Of a stretch of 64,000 bases of DNA, positions 16,342 through 24,629 are shown piece after piece. A program made the position numbers and the translations under genes. The stretch comes from Candidatus Hydrogenedentota bacterium (lineage in GTDB: Bacteria; Hydrogenedentota; Hydrogenedentia; Hydrogenedentales; SLHB01), in the NCBI GenBank assembly GCA_020849535.1, contig JADLGB010000160.1, positions 35,840 to 99,839 on the forward strand, in the 5' to 3' direction. The notes under the pieces are model-generated. The model saw only the letters and a list, made by a program, of their open reading frames with translations. It was not told where the DNA came from and searched no databases. The stretch's first letter is position 1; the number at the start of each line of letters is the position of its first letter.

Positions 16342-17739
16342 ATGGGAAAGTACGATCCAGCCCGATATCGCGTGGACTTGGCGCGCATTCCGCACGTAAA
16401 GGAATCGCCTGGACCAAAAAGCCGCGAACTGCACGCGCGGGCCACAAAGCACTTTCGCGGTCTCTCGGGGCAGGTGCGGCTGTTTCCTGTTGCGTTTGAT
16501 TCAGGAGAGGGCTGCGTGCTGCGCGACGTCGATGGCAACGAATATATCGATTTCTCGAGCGGCATCTACGTCACGACGCTCGGGCATTGCCATCCAAAGG
16601 TCTCCGAAGCGGTCGCCCAATATGCGAAGCGCTTGATGAACTGCCACGACTTCACGACGGAAATCAAGGTTCGCCTCATCGAGAAGCTCGTCAGCATCAT
16701 GCCGGGGGACCTTACCGGCATTCAGCTCTACGACAGCGGAACGACCGCGGTGGAAGCGGCTCTGCGGACGTGCCGCGCCGCGACCGGCAAGACGGAGTTC
16801 ATCAGTTGCTTCCGGGATTTCCACGGCAAGAGTGGCCACGCGGTGAGCCTCGCGAACATGTCGAGGTTCAGCGGTACAGGGCGCGCTCAAGGCTTCTACA
16901 TGGTGCCCAGGCCGGACGTGTACCGGCCGCTGTGGACGCGCGTGGACGGCACGTTGGACACGGAACGCTACCTGGAGTTCTACGACTACTTCATCAAGGA
17001 GTCCACGACGGGGCAAATTGCCGCCTTTGTACTCGAGCCGATCCAGGGTTGGGGCGGGAGCGTTATGCCCCCGGATGACTTCTTTCCAAAGCTGCGCGCC
17101 TTCTGCGATGCCCGAGGTATTCTGCTCGTTGCGGATGAGGTGCTGACGGGGATCGGGCGCACCGGCGACTGGCTCTGCATGAACCACTGGAACACGCTTC
17201 CCGACGTGGTGACGCTGGGCAAGGGATTCGGGAATGGGTTCCCCGTGACGGCGATGGTGGTGCGCGAACCGTATGCCGATGCGGTGGACAAGATCAGCGC
17301 GTCGACGAGTTACGGCGGGAACCCTATGGCGTGCGCCGCGGCGCTCGCAAGCCTGGAGGTCATCGAAGAGGAGGGCTTGCTCGAACACGCTCGGCATTTG
17401 GAACACCTCTTCGCACGGCGGATGGCCGAGTGGCCGCGGCGCTATCCGATCGTCGGCCACACGCGCGTCAAAGGGTGCCTTATGGGCGTGGAACTGGTGA
17501 AGGATCAGGAAACGAAGGAACCGTTCGACGAGGCGGGCAAGCTCGTCTACCAGAAGGCGTTTGCCAAGGGACTGGCCTGGATTCCGGCCGGGCATATCCT
17601 CCGGATGAGTCCGCCCATCGTGATGCCGGACGACGTGGCGATGAAAGCGATGGACATCATCGAGGAATCCATCGCCGAAGTGGCGGAGCAATTAGGATAT
17701 ACAATTGCCGCCGGGACGCCTACCGCAGCGAACGCTTGA
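16342..17739 (+). CDS. Class III PLP-dependent aminotransferase
   Basis: 465 residues, GGAG seven bases before the ATG. Family marks: the cofactor-phosphate loop YDSGTTAVEAALRTCRAATG (about residues 130-149), the Asp that pairs with the pyridine nitrogen in LLVADEVLTGIGRTG (about 255-269), and the Schiff-base lysine in VTLGKGFGNGFPVTAMV (about 294). It moves amino groups between an omega-amino acid, amino sugar or polyamine and a keto acid. It is transcribed away from the DeoR gene and followed, 154 bases on, by a dehydrogenase. In this setting an amino-sugar or keto-cyclitol substrate is possible, but GABA-type substrates are not excluded. Confidence 0.9.
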   Translation: MGKYDPARYRVDLARIPHVKESPGPKSRELHARATKHFRGLSGQVRLFPVAFDSGEGCVLRDVDGNEYIDFSSGIYVTTLGHCHPKVSEAVAQYAKRLMNCHDFTTEIKVRLIEKLVSIMPGDLTGIQLYDSGTTAVEAALRTCRAATGKTEFISCFRDFHGKSGHAVSLANMSRFSGTGRAQGFYMVPRPDVYRPLWTRVDGTLDTERYLEFYDYFIKESTTGQIAAFVLEPIQGWGGSVMPPDDFFPKLRAFCDARGILLVADEVLTGIGRTGDWLCMNHWNTLPDVVTLGKGFGNGFPVTAMVVREPYADAVDKISASTSYGGNPMACAAALASLEVIEEEGLLEHARHLEHLFARRMAEWPRRYPIVGHTRVKGCLMGVELVKDQETKEPFDEAGKLVYQKAFAKGLAWIPAGHILRMSPPIVMPDDVAMKAMDIIEESIAEVAEQLGYTIAAGTPTAANA

Positions 17740-17893
17740 ACCCCCCTTCGATTTGGGCGGCCGGCAGCGGCAAGGCCCGCGCCAGGCCGCCGTGCCCGCA
17801 AAAGCGCGAGTGGACAAGCGCCAGCCGCTATTGTGTACCATTCCGGCCATGGCGCGCCGCAAGGAATAGAGAACGCAAAGGGGTGTTCGAGCA

Positions 17894-19057
17894 ATGAAGA
17901 CGCTTCGCGTGGGTATCATTGGTTTGGGGTTTATCGGCAAGGTACATGCCTACGGCTACCTGACCTTGCCTCTCTTCTACGAGAAACTGGGCGTTCGTGG
18001 ACGGATCACGCACGTGTGCACCAGCCGTGCGGAGACGGCGGAAGCGGGACGCGCCCAGCTCGACGCGGAAGTGGCGGTCACCGACTACCGGGCAATCACG
18101 GAGAATCCGGACATTGATATCGTCAACATCTGCACGCCCAACCACCTGCACAAGGACGCGCTGCTGTCCGCGATGAGTCATCAGAAGCATATCTACTGCG
18201 ATAAGCCTTTGGTGGTAGACATGAACGAAGCTCGCGAAGTGCTGGCGGCGCTGCCTTCGTATCGAAGCACCGCGCAGATGACCCTCCAGTGCCGTTACTT
18301 CCCCCCTGTCATGCGGGCCAAGCAGTTGATCGATGAGGGGTTTGTCGGAAAGGTCCTCGAGTTTCGCGCGGTCTATCTGCATGCCGGCAGTGCCAACCCC
18401 CATGCTCCGCTGCGCTGGAAACTCTCGGCCGAAGCCGGCGGCGGCGTGATCAATGACCTCGCGTCCCACGTCTTGGATCTGATGCATCACCTGCTTGGCG
18501 ATTACGCGGATATCACGGCCTGCACGCACATCGCCTATCCGGAGCGTCCAAACGCCGCCGACCCAACGCGCATGGTGAAAGTCGACGCGGAAGATTGCGT
18601 GATGATGCTGGTGCGCATGGCGGACGGCAGTCTCGGCCATATCGAGGCAACGAAGATCGCGACGGGCGCGGAAGATGAGATCCGTTTTGAAATCCATGGC
18701 GACAAGGGCGCGCTGCGCTTCAACAGCATGGAACCGCATTTTCTCGAGGCCTTCGACGCGACCGCCGCGGCCGCCCCGATCGGCGGCATGCAAGGGTGGA
18801 CACGCATCGCGACGGGGCAGCGCTACCCGGCGCCCGCGAGCGCGTTCCCCGGCCCGAAGTTCAGCCTTGGCTGGATTCGCGTCCACGCCGCATGCCTCGC
18901 GAATTTCCTCCAAGCAGTAGAGCGGGGGGAGCGCGGCAGTCCCGGACTGGACCAGGGCGTCTACATCCAGTACGTGATGGAGCAGGTCCGGCAGGCCAAC
19001 CAGTCAGGCTGCCGCGTGGAGTGCCGCAGCCGGCATGAGGTGCTTGCGGGCCAGTGA
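17894..19057 (+). CDS. Gfo/Idh/MocA family oxidoreductase, cytoplasmic
   Basis: 387 residues, no signal peptide, unlike the four other members in the window. The Rossmann motif is VGIIGLGFIGKVHAYGY (about residues 6-22), the catalytic motif is intact as CDKP (about 101), and the C-terminal domain has AEAGGGVINDLASHVLDL with the usual GG and His. It should oxidise a sugar, inositol or related ketone with NAD(P). It follows the class III aminotransferase on the same strand; a dehydrogenase plus aminotransferase pair can interconvert hydroxyl, keto and amino groups on one ring, which is inference. The start ATG at 17894 fits the Rossmann spacing. Confidence 0.9.
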   Translation: MKTLRVGIIGLGFIGKVHAYGYLTLPLFYEKLGVRGRITHVCTSRAETAEAGRAQLDAEVAVTDYRAITENPDIDIVNICTPNHLHKDALLSAMSHQKHIYCDKPLVVDMNEAREVLAALPSYRSTAQMTLQCRYFPPVMRAKQLIDEGFVGKVLEFRAVYLHAGSANPHAPLRWKLSAEAGGGVINDLASHVLDLMHHLLGDYADITACTHIAYPERPNAADPTRMVKVDAEDCVMMLVRMADGSLGHIEATKIATGAEDEIRFEIHGDKGALRFNSMEPHFLEAFDATAAAAPIGGMQGWTRIATGQRYPAPASAFPGPKFSLGWIRVHAACLANFLQAVERGERGSPGLDQGVYIQYVMEQVRQANQSGCRVECRSRHEVLAGQ

Positions 19058-19685
19058 TCGCGGGCCGGACGGTGAAAGGTGATCGTAGTCTCTTCGACGC
19101 GGCTGACAGCCCGGCATTGGAAGGGTTTTCCCATCACAGGTCTTGAGTATTTCAAGCCGTTCCACCTCGCCTATTCAGAACGATGCCAGGTTACCCACCC
19201 AGAGGGTGAAGAATCGTCACATGCGCCCTCTCCGCATCTCTCCCGATCGCACCACCGTGCCTTGATGCGGGTAGAGAACGTGGACGCGCGGGTCTTCTCG
19301 AGACCCGAGGCGGTTGCGGGCGCTAGGGGCAAGCGGACGCAGGTTCCAATCCAGTCGCCCCGGCCATCAGACACGAAGACAGTATTGACAATTTGCGGGA
19401 AAGGCCATAGTATTGAAATGGGGAGGTAGCTGCCAGGGGTTATCTACACTCACACAGTCATAAGCGGATGTTCGCGCGTCCGGAGTCTCGCGGACGGCCG
19501 TTGAGACAGCGGTTCTTACGCCGATCCGCATAACGTACCGGGATAAATGACCGGAGCACTGGCGGATTGGCGAAGGAAGAGGCGTTAGGGCGCCCTTGGC
19601 AAGAATCCCAAAGGCACCTTATACTTACACGAAACATGAACCTTGCATCTTATGCGGTTCCATCGAGTCGTTATTGGGCATCACG
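19058..19685 (+). other. Intergenic stretch without recognisable gene
   Basis: About 630 bases between the oxidoreductase and the small-protein cluster. Open frames here have no start signal or family features. I see no tRNA, no clear promoter and no copy of the three-hairpin repeat. Confidence 0.4.
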
Positions 19686-19988
19686 ATGACAATTTCGGAA
19701 GTGATGGACATCCTGGATAGGGAGGCAGTGGATCTCAAACCGACGCATCGAGCTGTCCTTCAGGCGATTCGCGTCAAACCCTACAAGGTCCCGGTCGAGT
19801 CAGACCCTGGTGAGACAGTCGTCGTGGTGGCCGAGTATCGCGGCGCGGTTTTATACTGGTCTGACATTGAGGAGGGGTGGGAGTTCGAGCCACTTTCACC
19901 ACAGGGTGCCATTTCACAGCGCGGCAGCAATCAGTACCTGCTGGCGCACGTCATGCACCAAGTTTTTGGTCCGGGCGAGCAAGTGTGA
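19686..19988 (+). CDS. Small protein of unknown function
   Basis: 100 residues from the ATG at 19686 (MTISEVMDILDREAVDLKPT). A TTG at 19596 would add 30 residues but has no good ribosome site. The protein is acidic, soluble and has alternating strand-like segments (ETVVVVAEYRGAVLYWSD) and no signal peptide. I do not recognise a family. It is the first of three short plus-strand genes of which the third is a SUKH (SMI1/KNR4) protein; by position it may be part of an immunity or accessory cassette. Confidence 0.55.
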   Translation: MTISEVMDILDREAVDLKPTHRAVLQAIRVKPYKVPVESDPGETVVVVAEYRGAVLYWSDIEEGWEFEPLSPQGAISQRGSNQYLLAHVMHQVFGPGEQV

Positions 19989-20071
19989 TGTCCAACTTTG
20001 CGTTCCACGCGACGTTCCTCGCCGTGCGAGCTCGGCCCGCGTGTGAACGGGGGCCGAACCAGAGAAAGAAA

Positions 20072-20491
20072 ATGGACTACATCGTCCGATACGTCGAACT
20101 CAAGAGCTCCTGCCACACCGATGCCGACGAGGCATGGATTGCACGTGTGTGGCCATCGAGCTCGGGCAAGACGATATACTTTAATGGCATGGCACTTAAA
20201 CGAGCCACGGGAACTCTTGACTCAAATCATTACGACTTGGCGACGGGAGACCTATACTGGGTGTCTGGTGTCAAGAAGCGGGGAACTAACAGGCACTGGG
20301 GTGGGCCTATCTACATTGAAGAGTGTCTGCTGCCCTGGTACGAGAAACACACTAACGGCAAGTGTCCGGCTGAACTTGTGCCCAGGCGTGATCTGCCCAA
20401 GCCGGATATTTCCAGGTTCCATGCGCTGGAAAACGAAGCCATTGGATTGGCTAACACTACAAAGACAGCGAACGCGCAACTGCGCCACTGA
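20072..20491 (+). CDS. Conserved-looking small protein of unknown function
   Basis: 139 residues from the ATG at 20072 (MDYIVRYVELKSSCHTDADE), with AGAGAAAG upstream. The sequence SSGKTIYFNGMALKRATG and YWVSGVKKRGTNRHWGGPI looks like a compact beta-rich domain with conserved Trp, Gly and His; similar short proteins occur in many bacteria without a known role. It has no signal peptide or membrane segment. The gene lies between another unknown small gene and a SUKH protein, all on the same strand. The function is unknown. Confidence 0.65.
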   Translation: MDYIVRYVELKSSCHTDADEAWIARVWPSSSGKTIYFNGMALKRATGTLDSNHYDLATGDLYWVSGVKKRGTNRHWGGPIYIEECLLPWYEKHTNGKCPAELVPRRDLPKPDISRFHALENEAIGLANTTKTANAQLRH

Positions 20492-20521
20492 TTTGCGACG
20501 GTTACGCCAAAGAGAAAATGG

Positions 20522-20962
20522 ATGAAGACTGCGCACTTGGGCACATCCACTGAAGCAATCAATGCGGCGGCGGTAGTACTGGGGGTGATCTTCCCTGAGG
20601 CGCTGGAAGAAGTCTGGCGCATCTCAAATGGACTGGAACTGCCAGGCGGCTGGACCCTCTTTCCCGTGTTTGACGCATCGAGCGCCCGAAAGACATCAAA
20701 CAACATCGTTTACGAGAACACGAAGGGGCGCTGGCCCTACATGCCGGAGGACTTGGTTGCCATTGCGGGTGGCATGACTGGCAACTGCCTTGTTCTCCAG
20801 AGGTTCGCTGGCGTGCTGGACCCCCAGATCTTCCTGTGGGACCACGAGACGAATACGGTCAGATGCTGGTCCCGATCACTAGAGTACATCAAGGAAAGAG
20901 CATTAGCGCGGGTGGCAAAGGTAGAGAAAGAGATTGCTAGATCAAAAAGGAGCGAGGCATAG
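20522..20962 (+). CDS. SMI1/KNR4 (SUKH) family protein, possible toxin-immunity protein
   Basis: 146 residues. The pattern FPEALEEVWRISNGLELPGG, followed by TLFPV, then YMPEDLVAIAGGMTGNCLVL and FLWDHETN, is the SUKH fold: helix with xxLxxFxxxSNG-like core, strand, and GG/D-H-E turn. SUKH proteins are often immunity factors against polymorphic toxins of nuclease type, though others have housekeeping roles. No toxin gene is next to it; upstream are two unknown small proteins and downstream is a repeat region. The cassette could be a remnant that protects against neighbours' toxins. Confidence 0.8.
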   Translation: MKTAHLGTSTEAINAAAVVLGVIFPEALEEVWRISNGLELPGGWTLFPVFDASSARKTSNNIVYENTKGRWPYMPEDLVAIAGGMTGNCLVLQRFAGVLDPQIFLWDHETNTVRCWSRSLEYIKERALARVAKVEKEIARSKRSEA

Positions 20963-21085
20963 CCAGGCACTGCACGGGATGGCCTCCAGCGGTAGCGCTC
21001 TTCCGGCCACGCCGTGGGCGGCGCGCGAAGCATCTGTTTGCCCATTTCCCTCGCAAAATCGGATTGATCAAGTGCATCCCCGAAA

Positions 21086-21168
21086 GTCCCGTAGGGACGG
21101 CCGAGAGTAGGCCAGGATTTCAATCCTGGGTTGTCTGTCCCCTCCCCTTCGTGTAGTCCCGGAGGGAC
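21086..21168 (-). repeat. Three-hairpin element, copy A (inverted)
   Basis: Read on the minus strand it is H0 GTCCC/GGGAC (21156-21168), H1 CCAGGAT/ATCCTGG with TTCA-type loop (21112-21129) and H2 GTCCC/GGGAC (21086-21098). Spacings H0-H1 26 and H1-H2 13 bases match the other copies. Confidence 0.65.
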
Positions 21169-21266
21169 GTCAGAGCCCATCACGCGGCATCACGCATCTC
21201 AGTTCAGACGGCTATTGAAGACAGAGGGAACGCACGAGGTCCGCGACTGGACGTCCGCTCTCTGCC

Positions 21267-21346
21267 GTCCCTCCAGGACTGAACGCAGGGGAGCCGGCTA
21301 AACCCAGGACTGGAATCTGGGCTATTCTCAATTGTCCCGACGGGAC
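21267..21346 (+). repeat. Three-hairpin element, copy B (direct), mate of copy A
   Basis: H0 GTCC/GGAC (21267-21279), H1 CCCAG/CTGGG (21303-21321) and H2 GTCCC/GGGAC (21334-21346), spacings 23 and 12 bases. With copy A it forms a head-to-head pair with both H0 elements inside. The adjoining 21350-21720 is non-coding and contains further short GC hairpins such as GGGCGAGACGCCC. Confidence 0.65.
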
Positions 21347-21734
21347 ACAAGATGTGGAGCGGTAGTGATTTCACGGGTACGCCAGCCGGAAAGCAAGAGC
21401 GGAAGACCAGTGTTTCGGAGCAGGTGAAACGCCTGCGCTACAAGACAAACAGGATCTATTGATTCTTGCGGTTGCTTCCTTCTGAAACACGCTCCAAGGC
21501 GTCCCGCCTTCCGCGGCGGGCGTTATTCCGGTCCCTGATTCTCCTTTCGACCCCGCACGGCGTGGAAGCCGGGCGTTTCAAGAGAGGCCCCCTGCTCCGC
21601 CTTCGCGTTCCTCAGCACTCTCCGTGCCTCTGCGTTGAGGTGGATTTTCGAAATTACGGGCGAGACGCCCGTGCCCCCTTACTGAATCCTGATTTCTACG
21701 CCGGTGCAATCTGTGGTCAATCCATTTCATTTGG

Positions 21735-21763
21735 TTGCGGCGAGGCCGCGTTGGGGATATATT
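21735..21763 (+). promoter_or_regulatory. Possible promoter of the MFS gene
   Basis: TTGCGG (21735-21740), 17 bases, TATATT (21758-21763), 33 bases before the start codon. The -35 box is weak (three of six). Confidence 0.35.
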
Positions 21764-21796
21764 CTCCGCCCACGGAATCTTCGTGAAGGAGAACAG

Positions 21797-22966
21797 ATGT
21801 CTTCCAAGCGTCAGTTGCTTGTGTTTTGTATCGCGGTGATGGCCATGGCCGCTGCCATGGGCGTCCATGAGTCTCTTTTCAACAATTTCTTGTCCGACAC
21901 GTATGCCTTGGGTGCGGACGCACGCGGCCGTCTGGAGTTCCCCAGGGAGTTGCCGGGATTCCTGGTCGTGCTGATGTCCGGGTTGTTGTGTACGCTCGCC
22001 GTCACACGCGTGGGCGCTGTGGCGGCGTTGTCGTTCGGCTTGGGGATGGCGGGGATGGCGTTGTGGGGGGCAACATCGTACGGAGTCATGCTGACGATGA
22101 TGCTGGTGGGAAGCGCCGGTCTACACTTGATGCAGCCGGTGGGATCGTCGATTGCCATCGCCTTGAGCGACCACGGCAACCGGGGCGCGCGCATGGGTCA
22201 AGTCGGTGCGGTAGGTACCGCCGGGACGGTTCTGGGCACGGGTTCTGTCTGGCTGCTGATGGACAAGACCCACCCGCAGTATGCGCTGGGATTTCTATGC
22301 GCCGGGGCTCTTGGACTCGCGGCCGCAGCTCTCTACTTCACCTTGCACGTTCCCGATCTTCACCAGGCCCGGTCGCGGATGGTGCTGCGGCGGCAATACA
22401 GTCTGTATTACCTGCTCGAGTTTCTGTTCGGCGCGCGCAAGCAGATCTTCATCACCTTCGGCCCGTGGGTGCTCATCAAGGTGTATGGCGAGGCGCCTTC
22501 CGGGATCGCCCGGTTGTTGATGACGGGGGCCATCATCGGTGTTGTCTTTGCCCCGCTGGCGGGCAAGGTGATCGACCGTTTCGGCGAACGGGTCGTGATG
22601 ATCGCCGACGGCGTACTCCTGACATTCGTGTGCATCGGTTACGGATACGCCAACCACCTCGTAGGCGATGAGGCCACCGCTCACACGATCGCCTGCTGCT
22701 GTTTTGTGGCCGACAACCTGCTGTTTGCGCTGGGGACAAGCCGGGCCGTCTACTTGTCGCGTCTGACGGACTCCGCGCAGGAGATCAACTCGACCCTGGC
22801 CATGGGCGTGTCGATCAATCATATCGCGTCGATGACCATTCCGGCGGTTGCCGGTGCCGTGTGGATGGGACTTGGATACGAACGCGTGTTCGCCGCGGCC
22901 GCCGTGCTCGCCGTCCTCAATGCGCTGGTGGCCACACGGGTGCCGTCGAAGCGCCTGGGCAGATGA
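21797..22966 (+). CDS. Major facilitator superfamily transporter
   Basis: 389 residues from the ATG at 21797, preceded by GAAGGAG at six bases. About 11-12 hydrophobic helices, with a short cytoplasmic loop LHQARSRMVLRRQ in the middle, fit the two-halves MFS fold; PLAGKVIDRFGERVVMIADG is the loop between helices 8 and 9 with the usual D-R-x-G-x-R pattern. The first helix region (MGVHESLFNNFLSDTYALG) is not of the sugar porter type. Substrate unknown. It is followed, after 236 bases, by a GntP permease, so small organic acids are possible. Confidence 0.85.
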   Translation: MSSKRQLLVFCIAVMAMAAAMGVHESLFNNFLSDTYALGADARGRLEFPRELPGFLVVLMSGLLCTLAVTRVGAVAALSFGLGMAGMALWGATSYGVMLTMMLVGSAGLHLMQPVGSSIAIALSDHGNRGARMGQVGAVGTAGTVLGTGSVWLLMDKTHPQYALGFLCAGALGLAAAALYFTLHVPDLHQARSRMVLRRQYSLYYLLEFLFGARKQIFITFGPWVLIKVYGEAPSGIARLLMTGAIIGVVFAPLAGKVIDRFGERVVMIADGVLLTFVCIGYGYANHLVGDEATAHTIACCCFVADNLLFALGTSRAVYLSRLTDSAQEINSTLAMGVSINHIASMTIPAVAGAVWMGLGYERVFAAAAVLAVLNALVATRVPSKRLGR

Positions 22967-23038
22967 GGCCGGATTGAGAGCACAGATGGACCCAAAGGGA
23001 TATGTGGACCGTCAAGTCAATCTCTGGAGCGGGGCGCA

Positions 23039-23069
23039 GTGCTGCCACGCTCGGCGAGCGAGGCAGTAC
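23039..23069. repeat. Single long GC hairpin between the two transporters
   Basis: GTGCTGCC-A-CGCTCG pairs with CGAGCG-A-GGCAGTAC around a single G, one wobble and one A-A mismatch. It may be a terminator-like or dispersed hairpin; there is no T-tract. Confidence 0.45.
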
Positions 23070-23202
23070 CACAAGGCGTTCTCCGCGCCTCTGCGCGCGC
23101 CCTCCCCTTTCTGCCCCCTTCTACGGATGACTTGCCTCTGACGGCGCCCCCGGAGTAGTCTCGCGCCCTGAAGTTTTCTGCCGCAACCCACGGAGTATCA
23201 CT

Positions 23203-24540
23203 ATGTGGCAGTTCTCCTTGCTCGCCGTTTCTGTCGTATTCATTGTGGCCGCCACGACGCGGTTCAAGTTGCATCCATTCCTGGCGTTGCTGTTCGCGGC
23301 GTTCGGGTATGGGCTGCTGACGCCCGGCCTCTCCATGGTGGATGTGGCGAAGGCGGTGAATGATGGGTTCGGGGGGACCATCGGCAGCATCGGGATCGTC
23401 ATCCTGGCGGGTTCGATCATCGGCACGTTCCTGGAACGTTCCGGGGGCGCGCTGACCTTGGCCGAACGGACGCTGCGGATTGTGGGAGAGCGCCGCATCC
23501 CGGCGGCCATGGGTTTGATCGGTTACATCGTGAGCATTCCCGTGTTCTGCGATTCGGGGTTTGTGCTGTTGTCGCCGTTGAACAAGGCGCTTTCGCGCAA
23601 GGCGAAGACGTCGTTGGCGGCAGGTGCCATGGCGCTGGCGCTCGGGCTGTATGCCACGCACACGATGGTGCCTCCGACGCCCGGTCCGGTGGCGGGTGCC
23701 GCTGCGCTCGACGCGGACCTCGGCCTGGTCGTCCTGTGGGGATTGCCTGTGGCTTTCGTGGCCGCTGTGGCTGGATGGATCTTTGCTGTCAAGGTTGCAT
23801 CGAAGATTCATATCGGCGATTCAGAACTGGAGCAGGCTGAGGAGTGGATCGCACTGGACCACAGGCCGGGTGTTTCCAAAGCCCTGCTCCCCATCCTCGT
23901 TCCCATCGTGCTGATCGTGATCCGTTCCATCGCTGGTACCGCGTTTGAGTTCCCGGAAGGCAGCGCCGTCGCGGCCACGATCGAATTCCTGGGACAACCG
24001 GTAGTCGCGTTGCTGATCGGCGTTCTGTTGGCGTTTCTGCTACCGAAACGGCTCAACAAAGGCATGCTGGCCAGCGACGGCTGGGTGGGCCACGCCATCG
24101 TGAGTGCGGCCGGCATTATTATCATCACGGGGGCGGGCGGCTCCTTCGGCAAGGTGCTACAGAACTCCGGCATCGCGGGCATCATTGAGCAGCACGTAGG
24201 CGGTCAACAACTCGGTATCTGGTTGCCGTTCCTCCTGGCTGCCGCGCTGAAGACGGCACAGGGATCGTCGACGGTCGCCATCATCACGACTGCGAATATC
24301 ATGGCGCCGCTCATGGGCGCGTTCGGTCTGGAATCCGACACGGCTCGCGCGCTGGTGGTAGTCGCTATCGGGGCGGGCAGTATGGTGGTCAGCCACGCCA
24401 ACGACAGCTTCTTCTGGGTGGTGACGCAATTCTCCGGCATGAACGTCAGCCAAGGGTACCGGCTACAGACGTTGGGAACGCTGATTGAAGGGACCGTCGC
24501 GATCCTCACCATCTGGTTGCTGAGTCTCGTTGTGCTATAA
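23203..24540 (+). CDS. GntP-family gluconate/sugar-acid permease
   Basis: 445 residues; CGGAG lies seven bases before the ATG. Around 12 hydrophobic segments and the conserved GntP regions SIPVFCDSGFVLLSPLNKAL, HTMVPPTPGPVAGAAALDAD, and the late ALKTAQGSSTVAIITTANIM and SHANDSFFWVVTQFS are all present. The family imports gluconate, galactonate or other sugar acids by proton symport. No dehydratase or kinase for sugar acids lies next to it, so its ligand and route stay open. It converges with the GH13 gene. Confidence 0.93.
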   Translation: MWQFSLLAVSVVFIVAATTRFKLHPFLALLFAAFGYGLLTPGLSMVDVAKAVNDGFGGTIGSIGIVILAGSIIGTFLERSGGALTLAERTLRIVGERRIPAAMGLIGYIVSIPVFCDSGFVLLSPLNKALSRKAKTSLAAGAMALALGLYATHTMVPPTPGPVAGAAALDADLGLVVLWGLPVAFVAAVAGWIFAVKVASKIHIGDSELEQAEEWIALDHRPGVSKALLPILVPIVLIVIRSIAGTAFEFPEGSAVAATIEFLGQPVVALLIGVLLAFLLPKRLNKGMLASDGWVGHAIVSAAGIIIITGAGGSFGKVLQNSGIAGIIEQHVGGQQLGIWLPFLLAAALKTAQGSSTVAIITTANIMAPLMGAFGLESDTARALVVVAIGAGSMVVSHANDSFFWVVTQFSGMNVSQGYRLQTLGTLIEGTVAILTIWLLSLVVL

Positions 24541-24629
24541 CCTAGCGCATCAAGCACAGACGCTGTGCGTTGCTCCGCCGAGAATGCGTGCAAGGCAGAG
24601 TCGCTTCCATTCAACGGTCCGTTTCCGGA

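Noticed and set aside
16501..17691. 396-residue open frame antisense to the aminotransferase
   Set aside because: Shadow; the opposite strand has all PLP-site motifs.
19079..19429. 116-residue open frame after the cytoplasmic oxidoreductase
   Set aside because: No ribosome site, no family resemblance and irregular composition.
19596..19685. N-terminal extension of the first small gene from a TTG
   Set aside because: No ribosome-binding site before the TTG, and the ATG at 19686 gives a compact protein.
21086..21346. CRISPR array
   Set aside because: The repeats are palindromes of differing sequence in inverted pairs, not identical direct repeats with spacers.
23017..23811. Antisense open frame across the GntP start
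   Set aside because: Shadow of the permease gene and of the hairpin before it.
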